37,905 nucleotides of DNA from JAGWJU01 sp035533295 (GCA_035533295.1 DATLUA010000066.1:1-37905); one strand, 5' to 3'. Shown: positions 7,937 through 14,700, counted from the first letter of the stretch. The notes: generated by a model from the letters alone, not told the origin. Program-made: numbers and translations.

Positions 7937-7997
7937 TGGCTGTTCCTCGATGTTCGCTTGGATTTTACTTGGATGCGTAGTGCTGTCATGCTTGGAT
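7891..7997. repeat. Four CTTGGAT repeats around the regulator start
   Basis: Perfect copies of CTTGGAT (plus strand) lie at 7891, 7957, 7968 and 7991, with near-copies at 7880 and 7924. Two are followed by GCGT. Some sit in coding sequence and partly reflect the duplicated RIQxxSKR codons. They may be operator or Xis-binding sites, or only duplication debris. Confidence 0.5.
7933..7989 (-). CDS. 18-codon leader ORF coupled to the HTH regulator
   Basis: ATG at 7989 preceded by GAGGAAAA; the frame encodes MTALRIQVKSKRTSRNSQ and stops at TGA (7935-7933), overlapping the regulator's ATG as ATGA. Its RIQVKSKRT repeats the regulator's own N-terminal RIQANSKRA, and the ribosome-binding sites also match (CGAGGAA), so the leader looks like a tandem duplication of the start region. 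It could couple or attenuate translation of the regulator. A chance remnant of duplication is equally possible. Confidence 0.45.
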   Translation of the reverse strand: MTALRIQVKSKRTSRNSQ

Positions 7998-8042
7998 TTT
8001 CCTCGGGTTCTCCGATGGAAAAAACAGGGATAGAGACGGCCG

Positions 8043-10166
8043 TTAGCGCTCTTCCACCCGTAAAGTATCCTCAGTAAGCCCAGGAAAGCCAGGATCGCCG
8101 CCGGATGATGCTGGGCTTACTGGCGTTACTGAGGTTTGTTCAAGCCCGTAGGAGGTCTTCAGACGCTTTAAAAAGCCCTCATCATAAAGAACGCCGCTTG
8201 AGCCGTTGGAAGTTTTGCCTTTCTTGAACCCCAGCCCGGCCAGCGTCTTTCCGATTCTGTGGGGCGTCCACTGCTCCCGCTCCGTCTTCCCTTGGTTGAA
8301 CTCATCCAGGATGTCCTTGGCCGCAACGAGGCCGTTCGCCAAATGCTCCCCGGCGGCAGCTTCAACGGCCGCTATAACCTGCGCCTCCCAGCTATCCGAT
8401 TTTTCAATTTTGCGGCCTTCTTCCAAGGCCCGGATCAACTTCAAAAATCCGGCCTCATCCCGCGGAGAAGCCAAGCGGATGATCTGAAGAATGGGCCGGG
8501 TAATGTCTCCCAGCCGCCCCCGCGCGGGTTTATCGGCCTCGGGCAGGGCTTCGCCCAAATGCCGCAAACGAAAAGCCGTCAAGCGTTCCTTAAGCGGCAA
8601 GGCGGCCTCGGGCGTCACGTCCCGCTCGAAGCGCTTGGCGCTTTCGCGCATTTGAATCGGAATGCAGCGCGTGTCCAGGATTTGGTGGAGCGGTTTGTTG
8701 GTCGAAATAATGGTAGGGCCGAAAACGGAGTAGTAGGTGGTGTCGCGGAAAGCGCCTTTTTCCGGGCAGTTGACCCTGGGCACTTTCCCGCCGCGCTCAA
8801 AACGATGGAGCAAAATATCCTCCGAGCCCATTTTCTCGGCTTTGCCCCATAGATCGCGCACGTCGAAGAGGATGGATGCCCCGAGATCGTGGGCCGCGCG
8901 GATAAGGTAGGAATCCCGCAAGCTCTCGACATGGATGCCTCTGCGGACCACGTAGATAAGCCCCTTGCCCGTGCGGGTCTTGCCCCGTTCCGGCACGGCA
9001 TAGAAAGCCAGTATGGGGCTGTATTGGCACGGCTCCAAAAGATAGGTGTGCAAATCAAAGGCGGCTAAGAGGCGGTAGTATTCCGGCCCCGGCAGCTCCG
9101 ATACGGATTCATGATGGGCCGCAAGATCGTCAAAGAGCCGTTGATCCGCCGCTCCATAACCGGCGGCCGTTGCCTCTTCATGGCGTTTTAAAACCTCCTC
9201 GGCGCGGGGCAGGAGCCAAGGCAGATTTTCTTTTTCCGGCGGTCGCCATGACTGGCCCGCTTCATCTCGGCGCTCTTCAACCAGATTCGGCCCTCCGTCC
9301 GGCCCTTTGACCAAGAAAACGGCTTTGCCGCGCAACTCAACCAGTTCCACCAGCCCGTCAAAAGCGGCGGTATAGCGGCAGCCGCCTTGCTGCGGCTTGG
9401 CCGCCTGTTTCTTCGCTAGGGACTCAATGATCCCGTCCACTTCGGCCTGCGGCAGCGGCGACCGATTCTTCTGGTTGAGCGCGTCAATCATAACGCGGAC
9501 CTCCTCCCGGCCGAGCCCCTTGCCCAGCAATCGCCCCGTTTCCCTGACCAGCGCGTCATGCCGTTTTCCTTCCGGAACGCCGTTCAAAATGTTTTCGCTC
9601 CGTAAGCCTTGACCAATCGCGCCGCCCGGCCTTGGGAGCTGCCCGGCGATTTTATCATGCACCCATGGCGGAAGCGCGGCGATCTCGATTTGCCCCAGCC
9701 CCAGGCCGCCGGTCCATTCATAAATTTCGCCGCTGGGATGTAGGCTCGGCGGCGCGACTACGAACGAACCTTCGGCTTGCAGATCAACGCCAAGCAAAAG
9801 GCCGGTCTTTTTCGGAATGTTCGCGCCGCGGAAATAATAGTGCCAGCCGCCCCCGCCGGTCTTGACGCAGGGGGTAGGCGGCAGCGGTTTTCCTTTAATG
9901 GAAGCAACGCCCCCGTTTCGGGGGTCTATGTCCAGCACGGCCAAGCCGCCGGAGACTTGCCCGCAGACGATGCCCACGCCGGCGTCCGGCCATTTCTCGA
10001 ACCATCCGCGCGCCTCGGCTTCGGAAGCACGGCGCTTTTGAAAAACGGCCCACGCAATCAAAGGACGCTTTTCCCCGCGCGCCACGGGAACCACCGAGAA
10101 GCCCTTGCGAAGATAATTGACGGCGCACTCCGCAGGGGGAAGAATCTCCGACATTTCAATCTCCAT
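8043..10166 (-). CDS. Primase-polymerase / helicase-like replication protein of the element
   Basis: About 707 residues from the ATG at 10166, which has AGGAGG 10 bases upstream; an in-frame ATG at 10154 is possible. Residues 10-180 are an archaeo-eukaryotic prim-pol domain (PF09250 type): YLRKGFSVVPVARGEKRPLI, GVGIVCGQVSGGLAVLDIDP, TGGGGWHYYF and GSFVVAPPSLHPSGEIYEW. A PriCT-like segment follows (GVPEGKRHDALVRETGRLLG). The second half has a P-loop-like PERGKTRTGKG and FDVRDLWG, resembling DUF3631/AAA+ modules (ILDTRCIPIQMR). The C-terminal 120 residues include a wHTH-like part (WTPHRIGKTLAGLGFKKGKT). It probably starts replication of the excised element, as alpha does in P4. The assignment of the C-terminal ATPase is weaker than that of the prim-pol. 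Confidence 0.88.
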   Translation of the reverse strand: MEIEMSEILPPAECAVNYLRKGFSVVPVARGEKRPLIAWAVFQKRRASEAEARGWFEKWPDAGVGIVCGQVSGGLAVLDIDPRNGGVASIKGKPLPPTPCVKTGGGGWHYYFRGANIPKKTGLLLGVDLQAEGSFVVAPPSLHPSGEIYEWTGGLGLGQIEIAALPPWVHDKIAGQLPRPGGAIGQGLRSENILNGVPEGKRHDALVRETGRLLGKGLGREEVRVMIDALNQKNRSPLPQAEVDGIIESLAKKQAAKPQQGGCRYTAAFDGLVELVELRGKAVFLVKGPDGGPNLVEERRDEAGQSWRPPEKENLPWLLPRAEEVLKRHEEATAAGYGAADQRLFDDLAAHHESVSELPGPEYYRLLAAFDLHTYLLEPCQYSPILAFYAVPERGKTRTGKGLIYVVRRGIHVESLRDSYLIRAAHDLGASILFDVRDLWGKAEKMGSEDILLHRFERGGKVPRVNCPEKGAFRDTTYYSVFGPTIISTNKPLHQILDTRCIPIQMRESAKRFERDVTPEAALPLKERLTAFRLRHLGEALPEADKPARGRLGDITRPILQIIRLASPRDEAGFLKLIRALEEGRKIEKSDSWEAQVIAAVEAAAGEHLANGLVAAKDILDEFNQGKTEREQWTPHRIGKTLAGLGFKKGKTSNGSSGVLYDEGFLKRLKTSYGLEQTSVTPVSPASSGGDPGFPGLTEDTLRVEER
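8072..8122. repeat. 12-bp perfect inverted repeat in the 3' end of the primase gene
   Basis: CAGTAAGCCCAG (8072-8083) and CTGGGCTTACTG (8111-8122) are perfect complements with a 27-nt loop. A second right arm, TTACTGAGG (8126-8134), pairs with CCTCAGTAA (8069-8077). It encodes the Pro/Ser-rich tail of the primase. No T-run follows on either strand, so a terminator is unlikely. Confidence 0.6.
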
Positions 10167-10222
10167 AAAAAACAAGCCTCCTAAAAGTGGGGGCCGGGTC
10201 GCCCCGGCCCCCAACCGTTTTC

Positions 10223-10363
10223 TCACTCGTCGTCATCGAGCGCTTCATCTTCCAGCGCTTCAATAAGTTCGGCGACGCTGCTGTCGTCGTTCACCTCGTC
10301 CGAATCCTTTACGAACCTACGGACTCTCTTGACCAGACGAAGCAGTTCCAAGTCATCGGCCAT
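10223..10363 (-). CDS. 46-residue acidic protein
   Basis: ATG at 10363 preceded by AAGGAGGTG at ideal spacing; the frame ends with TGA at 10225-10223. The product starts MADDLELLRLVKRVRRFVKD and ends in an Asp/Glu-rich tail (ALEDEALDDDE). It has a basic N-terminal helix and an acidic C-terminus. It sits 56 bp before the primase start on the same strand and is probably co-transcribed. No family recognised. The strong ribosome-binding site and in-frame codon use support a real gene. Confidence 0.75.
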   Translation of the reverse strand: MADDLELLRLVKRVRRFVKDSDEVNDDSSVAELIEALEDEALDDDE

Positions 10364-10450
10364 GTTTCTCACCTCCTTGTGTACGAAATATCGCCCAGTT
10401 TGCGGGAGCAGCCTTAGTTTAGTCCAAAGAGATAGAGCACAAGGAGGCCC

Positions 10451-10484
10451 AAAAAGGGGGAAGGCATTCCCAGACGGGAATACC
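10451..10484 (-). terminator. Candidate terminator of the 376-residue unknown gene
   Basis: On the minus strand GGTATTCCC-GTCT-GGGAATGCC forms a 9-bp hairpin (one G-T pair), 34 bp after the stop of the upstream gene. It is followed by TTCCCCC and TTTTT. The T-run is displaced by 7 nt, so the terminator is imperfect. The rest of 10364-10517 holds no gene and no clear promoter. Confidence 0.4.
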
Positions 10485-10517
10485 GGGAAGGACCAGATTT
10501 GCGGAAATTAGCTTAAA

Positions 10518-11648
10518 CTAGGATGAAAGCCTGGGAGGCTCTTTCGGCGAAAGATTTTGCCATAAGGAATTGTCGTGTGCCTGAATGAGTTTGCGGTAGC
10601 TCTTTTTTTCAATAAAAATCTTTGCCGACTCCATGGAGCGCTGGTATTGCTTGATCAATGAGCTACGCCCGCCCTCTTCTCTTTTTTGCCGGTGTTTTTC
10701 AAGTTCTTGCTCGGCCGTTCTTCTACTAAGATATTTTTTTGCGTATGGCGCCACATCGCCGTAACGATAAATTTCTAACCCTTGCCATAGCCGCGAAACA
10801 TGAGCCTCAAAGTCGGGCAAATTGGGGAAACGCTCAAGCAAGGGTTGAAGTTGGTCTTTAACCTGCCGCTTGCTTGCTCTTAGATCGACGCTTAGAATCA
10901 AGAATTCCTCGCTCCGAAGATGTTTGAGCGCATTTTTCGTTTTAACTTGACGCGGATCTCGCAAACCAGATTTTTCCGCCTTCTCCCACTGACAATTTAA
11001 TTGCCGTTTAATATCCTCTTCGGCTACTTTGCGGGAGATGTTTCTTGAAATCCATAAAACAATACGCCCCCTCCCGCGTTCCTTCTCATCAAAGCGCATT
11101 TCCCCGGTCCGTTTCTGTTTTTTCCAAAGTTCCGGTTGACTCTCGGCCCAGGCCCGTAGAGGCCATTGAAGAAAAACGCCCAAAGCGTCCACGTAATCAT
11201 ACGGACATTTGTTCACTTGGCAGAGCCATTGCGCTGCGCGTTTGGCCTCCCGCGAGAGTTTCGGAAACCTGGGGTACGGCCATATTCGCCTCTGCGCCTC
11301 GGGCCATTCTCGATCTAAAGCGGCTTTCTCCTGCGCATAATCCTTCCGCTCCTTAAACGGAATGGAGAAGGCCGGATCAGTCAAAAACAGCTGCGTTTTA
11401 AAATTCCACTTCCGGCCCAGCTTAACCAGCCAGCGCCATATTTGGACCTCGGGAGTTCTACTGTCAGAATCGCCGAAAAGAGCCGGAAGCGTCTTTTTTT
11501 TCGAGGGCAGTTTTTCCCACCACTCGACGAATTTTTTATTTGCTTCCCAATCCCTGCGGTACTCGGGGGAACTTCGCACCGCTTCCCAGGCCGTCAAAGC
11601 GCGAATGATTCGCTCCCATTCCACGTCTAGGGCAGTTTTACGCGCCAT
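10518..11648 (-). CDS. Unknown protein of the integrated element, 376 aa
   Basis: The start chosen is the ATG at 11648 (MARKTALDVEWERI); an in-frame TTG further upstream overlaps the divergent promoter and is rejected. The N-terminus contains SPEYRRDWEANKKFVEWW, which recalls short domains at the start of some transcription-regulator-like plasmid and integrative-element proteins. The rest is rich in Trp, Arg and Lys with no catalytic motif I recognise. The C-terminal 130 residues are predicted largely helical and charged. It is transcribed toward the acidic protein and primase, divergently from the small RNA. TATTGT lies 4 nt before its ATG, suggesting a near-leaderless transcript. A DNA-binding or replication-accessory role would fit the context but is not shown. 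Confidence 0.75.
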   Translation of the reverse strand: MARKTALDVEWERIIRALTAWEAVRSSPEYRRDWEANKKFVEWWEKLPSKKKTLPALFGDSDSRTPEVQIWRWLVKLGRKWNFKTQLFLTDPAFSIPFKERKDYAQEKAALDREWPEAQRRIWPYPRFPKLSREAKRAAQWLCQVNKCPYDYVDALGVFLQWPLRAWAESQPELWKKQKRTGEMRFDEKERGRGRIVLWISRNISRKVAEEDIKRQLNCQWEKAEKSGLRDPRQVKTKNALKHLRSEEFLILSVDLRASKRQVKDQLQPLLERFPNLPDFEAHVSRLWQGLEIYRYGDVAPYAKKYLSRRTAEQELEKHRQKREEGGRSSLIKQYQRSMESAKIFIEKKSYRKLIQAHDNSLWQNLSPKEPPRLSS

Positions 11649-11671
11649 AAGCACAATACAGCAAATTCCAG

Positions 11672-11701
11672 TTGACAAGCGCGAGCCCGTCCCGCTATTG
11701 T
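11672..11701 (+). promoter_or_regulatory. Promoter of the candidate small RNA (TTGACA-18-TATTGT)
   Basis: Perfect -35 TTGACA (11672-11677), an 18-bp spacer and -10 TATTGT (11696-11701). The 23-bp stretch 11686-11708 matches the integrase promoter at 21 positions, including bases outside the hexamers, which suggests a shared operator. It points toward 11708 and beyond, away from the unknown gene that starts at 11648. Confidence 0.7.
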
Positions 11702-11707
11702 CCTATC

Positions 11708-11817
11708 CGAGTTTGAAGACGGCTCTCTTTGAACTCACAGAGCCGCCGGTCTGGCCCGGGAAGAGCCAAGACATCGTTCCCGGGTTCCACACGAGGATCG
11801 GCGGCTCGCCTGTTTTT
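11708..11817 (+). ncRNA. Candidate 110-nt structured small RNA with its own promoter and terminator
   Basis: Downstream of the promoter there is no ORF with a start site, but strong structure. GAGCCGCCG (11740-11748) pairs with CGGCGGCTC (11799-11807), enclosing CCCGGGAA (11755-11762) paired with TTCCCGGG (11777-11784). A T5 run follows 4 nt after the outer stem, as in an intrinsic terminator. An upstream hairpin, GGCTCT (11721-11726) with AGAGCC (11739-11744), uses the same bases as the outer stem and so excludes it. AGAGCC recurs in the inner loop at 11762-11767. The RNA could be a satellite-type regulatory RNA or an attenuator for downstream genes. No known RNA family is recognised. Confidence 0.55.
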
Positions 11818-11823
11818 CTGGTA

Positions 11824-11853
11824 TTGATTTTTAAACAGGTGGAAGGGTAGAAT
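11824..11853 (+). promoter_or_regulatory. Promoter of the outer-membrane barrel gene (TTGATT-18-TAGAAT)
   Basis: TTGATT (11824-11829), an 18-bp spacer and TAGAAT (11848-11853). It would start a transcript near 11860 with a leader of about 218 nt. The -10 is identical to that of the displaced tRNA promoter. Confidence 0.6.
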
Positions 11854-11859
11854 GCTCTA

Positions 11860-12077
11860 AGTCGTTTTGGCTGAAAGCCCGTAAGCCTTTCATTCAGGGA
11901 AGGTTGCGCTCTTGTCCCAAAGGGACAGGGCACACACGAGTACGGAAAGTCAGCCGCCAGATGTACCCATGTTTCGGCATGGGGAACGGGCGGCGTACTT
12001 TTCCGGGTTACTCGTGTGGCTCGGGATTGGACGTCCGCCTCATTTTTTGGGCGGACGAATTAAGGAGGAAAAACGTC
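11860..12077 (+). promoter_or_regulatory. Long, highly structured 5' leader of the outer-membrane protein gene
   Basis: The leader contains several perfect hairpins. CTTGTCCC/GGGACAGG with loop AAA spans 11911-11929. An 86-nt composite hairpin spans 11933-12018: CACACGAGTA/TACTCGTGTG outside, then CGGAAAGT/ACTTTTCCG with one bulge, GCCGCC/GGCGGC, and CCCATG/CATGGG closing a TTTCGG loop. CGTCCGCC/GGCGGACG (12032-12057) ends 4 nt before the AAGGAGG ribosome-binding site. No known riboswitch consensus is seen. It may stabilise the mRNA or control translation. Confidence 0.65.
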
Positions 12078-13196
12078 ATGCCCAAAAAACTCAGTCCCTT
12101 CGCTTTAATTCTAGCCGCCGCGTTGGCCGCTCCTGCCATGGGCGCGGCTCAGCCCGTGGAAGTATCGCCGGGGCAGAATATTATCGTGGTCATGGGTTCC
12201 GGCACGTCCATCCCCGCAGGAACAGAATTGAACGCGCAAGTCGTTTATGAAAACGCCGAAGGCCTGCGCTTCTCAACGCCGGATAGGGGAATGTTTTTCG
12301 TGAAGTGGGACCATATCCGACGCATTGGTTTACAAAGCGCCGCCCAACCCGCCGCGCCTTCCGCCGCCTCGAACGTTTCCCAGACGCAGGGTGTCGGCTC
12401 GTCTATTGTATCTAACGCCGCATCTCCCTTGCCCACCCGCGGACTTTCCATGTCCGGGACTTACAGCAACGCCCCCAATTATGGGGATCACGGATGGAAT
12501 AAGAGCGGCGATCAATCGGAATTTTCAAACCCCGATGAGGAAAACACGGACCCAAACAGCGGCCGCTGGCGGTTATTCCTCGGCTTTGATTATCTGGGAA
12601 CCGGCAACACCGCCAAAAATACCCGGGATGGACTAGGTCCGGTGTGTAATGCATCTTTGGCATACGATCAAGCGCATGGAGGAACGGCGACCTCATGCTC
12701 GGATTCCGCGACTGTATTTGGAGCGGAAGGATTCCGCATAGGAGCTTTCCGCGATTATTCCAGAAGCGTAGATTGGGGAGCCAGCATCGGATATTTAAAC
12801 GGCGGCCCGCAGGGAGTCGGAAGCGGAAGTATAAGTTTGAACGACAACGCCGGAGCCAACCTCGCCGCACATGACAGCACTGTGCGCCTTTTAGGCGAGG
12901 CGCGTAAGACCTGGAATCTCCATTATGATGGCTTGGCTTTACGCCTGGGGGCCGGACTGGGGATCGCCGTGGATAATCAAACGATTGACTGTTCCCCGAC
13001 AGGCCAAGCGGTCGCCGGAGCGTGCGGAGACGCTGGATCTCCTTCGGAGACCAGCTACGGATGGCTGACCTGGGAGCTTTCGCCCGCCCTCGTTTACAAG
13101 GATTTCAGCCTGGGCTTGCGCTATGTCGGCTTCGGCCGAAGCAAGTTCACGCCCTGGAACACTTTCGGCGGCTTCCTCGGCCTTGATTTCCGATAA
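12078..13196 (+). CDS. Outer-membrane beta-barrel protein carried by the element
   Basis: 372 residues from the ATG at 12078, with AAGGAGG upstream. A signal peptide ends near MGAA (residues 1-22). Residues 22-85 look like a small beta domain (GQNIIVVMGSGTSIPAGTEL, then MFFVKWDHIRRIGL), followed by a Pro/Ala/Ser linker. From about residue 165 alternating hydrophobic beta-strands typical of a barrel follow (RWRLFLGFDYLGTGNTAKN, ALRLGAGLGIAVDN, FSLGLRYVGFGRSKF), ending FLGLDFR. The terminal aromatic pattern supports outer-membrane insertion. No family name is certain. It looks like cargo of the element; surface alteration (phage exclusion or host interaction) is a possible but unproven benefit. 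Composition is less GC-rich than the core genes. Confidence 0.78.
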   Translation: MPKKLSPFALILAAALAAPAMGAAQPVEVSPGQNIIVVMGSGTSIPAGTELNAQVVYENAEGLRFSTPDRGMFFVKWDHIRRIGLQSAAQPAAPSAASNVSQTQGVGSSIVSNAASPLPTRGLSMSGTYSNAPNYGDHGWNKSGDQSEFSNPDEENTDPNSGRWRLFLGFDYLGTGNTAKNTRDGLGPVCNASLAYDQAHGGTATSCSDSATVFGAEGFRIGAFRDYSRSVDWGASIGYLNGGPQGVGSGSISLNDNAGANLAAHDSTVRLLGEARKTWNLHYDGLALRLGAGLGIAVDNQTIDCSPTGQAVAGACGDAGSPSETSYGWLTWELSPALVYKDFSLGLRYVGFGRSKFTPWNTFGGFLGLDFR

Positions 13197-13237
13197 GACG
13201 AAGCGGCGCAACGGGAGCAGCCAGCGGAAGATTTCCA

Positions 13238-13266
13238 TTGAATTCATTGGCCGCTTCTGTTATCCT
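13238..13266 (+). promoter_or_regulatory. Promoter of hicBA (TTGAAT-17-TATCCT), near-leaderless
   Basis: TTGAAT (13238-13243) and TATCCT (13261-13266) with a 17-bp spacer; the hicB ATG follows 6 nt after the -10. No Shine-Dalgarno is present, so translation would start at or near the 5' end of the mRNA. Confidence 0.5.
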
Positions 13267-13272
13267 AAAAGC

Positions 13273-13476
13273 ATGAGCCTGACTTACCAGATCGTCATCC
13301 ATAAAAGCAAATACGGCTATCATGTCGAATGCCCGGCGCTCCCCGGCTGCGTATCCCAGGGCGCTACTCGCGCGGAAGCCCTGGAAAACATCAAGGACGC
13401 CATCTATGCCTACCTGATGATGATACGGAAAGAAACCCGCGCCCAAGACACCGCGCAAGTGCGAGTTGCCGTCTGA
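13273..13476 (+). CDS. hicB: HicB-family antitoxin
   Basis: 67 residues, MSLTYQIVIHKSKYGYHVEC onward. The HicB partial RNase H-like fold is recognised from GYHVECPALPGCVSQGATRA and EALENIKDAIYAYLMM, the usual core of HicB/UPF0150 proteins. The C-terminus is short, without a clear DNA-binding extension. It is the first gene of the pair and ends one base before the HicA start, an arrangement of antitoxin first seen in part of the family. It should bind and neutralise HicA and repress the operon. It lies just inside attR, the usual position for an addiction module that stabilises an integrated element. Confidence 0.9.
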   Translation: MSLTYQIVIHKSKYGYHVECPALPGCVSQGATRAEALENIKDAIYAYLMMIRKETRAQDTAQVRVAV

Positions 13477-13686
13477 GTGCTTTTCACCGATCTCTCTTCC
13501 GAGCGCCTCATCCGCGCTCTGCACAAGGCAGGCTTTCGCGTTATCCAAGAAGGCAAGCACGTCGGACTTTCTGACGGATTCCATCGGCTCACCATTCCCC
13601 GCCACAAAAGGCTCAATCCCTACACCGTCAAGGCCATAATTCGTCATGCCGGATTGACCGATCACCAATTTCAGGAACTGCTTTAA
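13477..13686 (+). CDS. hicA: HicA-family mRNA interferase toxin
   Basis: 69 residues from a GTG at 13477, directly after the hicB stop. The double-stranded RNA-binding-like HicA fold is recognised from LIRALHKAGFRVIQEGKHVG and LTIPRHKRLNPYTVKAIIRH. The catalytic His of the family corresponds to H28 in GKHVGL. It cleaves mRNA when free of HicB. Start and spacing imply translational coupling to hicB. The ORF is intact, so the module is probably functional. Confidence 0.9.
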   Translation: MLFTDLSSERLIRALHKAGFRVIQEGKHVGLSDGFHRLTIPRHKRLNPYTVKAIIRHAGLTDHQFQELL

Positions 13687-13693
13687 GCCGCCG

Positions 13694-13799
13694 CTTGGTG
13701 GCCTGGGTGGTGGCCAAAATCAAGGCAAGCCGGGCAAACTTCCTAAAACTCCCCAAAACCGCCTAAAGTCTTCATCGTCGAAAAGCCAACTCGGGCAAA
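13694..13799 (-). pseudogene. Relic of a second integrase 3' end beside attR
   Basis: 13694-13717 matches the integrase C-terminal coding segment 5415-5438 at 20 of 24 bases, and reads LATTQATK against LATKEATK. It is accompanied by the matching block AGTTTGCCCG (13731-13740) in the right order. A further exact 14-bp match to the same integrase region (TTTGCCCGAGTTGG) is at 13786-13799. Stops interrupt the frame. This looks like decayed integrase tails left by earlier or tandem integrations at this tRNA. The matches are short, so chance is not excluded. Confidence 0.45.
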
Positions 13800-13821
13800 G
13801 GCAGGCGACAACTTTTCGGCG

Positions 13822-13861
13822 GGTTCGAAGCCACGTGCTCTATCCATTGAGCTACGGGCCC
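13822..13861 (-). repeat. attR: displaced 5' half of tRNA-Arg
   Basis: Exact 40-bp copy of 5324-5363, containing the tRNA acceptor 5' strand, D arm and most of the anticodon arm, but no 3' half. It is not a functional tRNA. It marks the right junction of the integrated element. Confidence 0.93.
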
Positions 13862-13869
13862 GTCCGGCG

Positions 13870-13898
13870 ATTCTACAATAATAATCGGCCGTAGTCAG
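13870..13898 (-). promoter_or_regulatory. Original tRNA-Arg promoter, now separated from the intact tRNA
   Basis: On the minus strand CTGACT (13893-13898), a 17-bp spacer and TAGAAT (13870-13875) lie 8 nt before the tRNA 5'-half copy. This is the normal geometry for a tRNA promoter. It now drives only a 40-nt tRNA fragment followed by element DNA antisense to hicA. Confidence 0.7.
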
Positions 13899-13947
13899 GC
13901 GCGGCCGGCTTTTGATATGATCTGATTTATTATCAGGAGGAATCACC

Positions 13948-14696
<749 letters not shown>

Positions 14697-14700
<4 letters not shown>

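Larger units (their letters stand above)
5324..13861. mobile_element. tRNA-Arg-integrated genetic element, about 8.5 kb (satellite-like)
   Basis: The element is bounded by the two 40-bp tRNA repeats. Contents in order: tyrosine integrase, methyltransferase-excisionase fusion, tandem-HTH regulator, prim-pol replication protein, 46-residue acidic protein, unknown 376-residue protein, small RNA, outer-membrane barrel cargo and HicBA. The genes for integration, excision, control and replication are there, but no capsid, packaging, portal, relaxase or type IV secretion gene is visible. That set resembles phage satellites (P4/PICI style) or minimal integrative elements. Base composition is visibly more AT-rich than the host between about 10.4 and 13.9 kb, consistent with transfer. 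Whether it still excises is not known. Confidence 0.9.

Noticed and set aside
7880..7997. CRISPR-like array from CTTGGAT repeats
   Set aside because: Repeats are only 7 bp, irregularly spaced, and partly coding. No cas genes are present anywhere in the window.
11904..12077. Extended N-terminus of the outer-membrane protein reading through the leader hairpins
   Set aside because: The ATG at 12078 has a perfect AAGGAGG site and a signal peptide directly follows; the extension would bury the signal peptide.
5364..13821. Element being a complete prophage or conjugative element
   Set aside because: No capsid, terminase, tail, portal, lysis, relaxase or mating-pore gene can be found among its frames.
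13822..13861. A second tRNA gene
   Set aside because: Only the 5' half of tRNA-Arg is present; the T arm and 3' acceptor strand are missing. It is an attachment-site copy.
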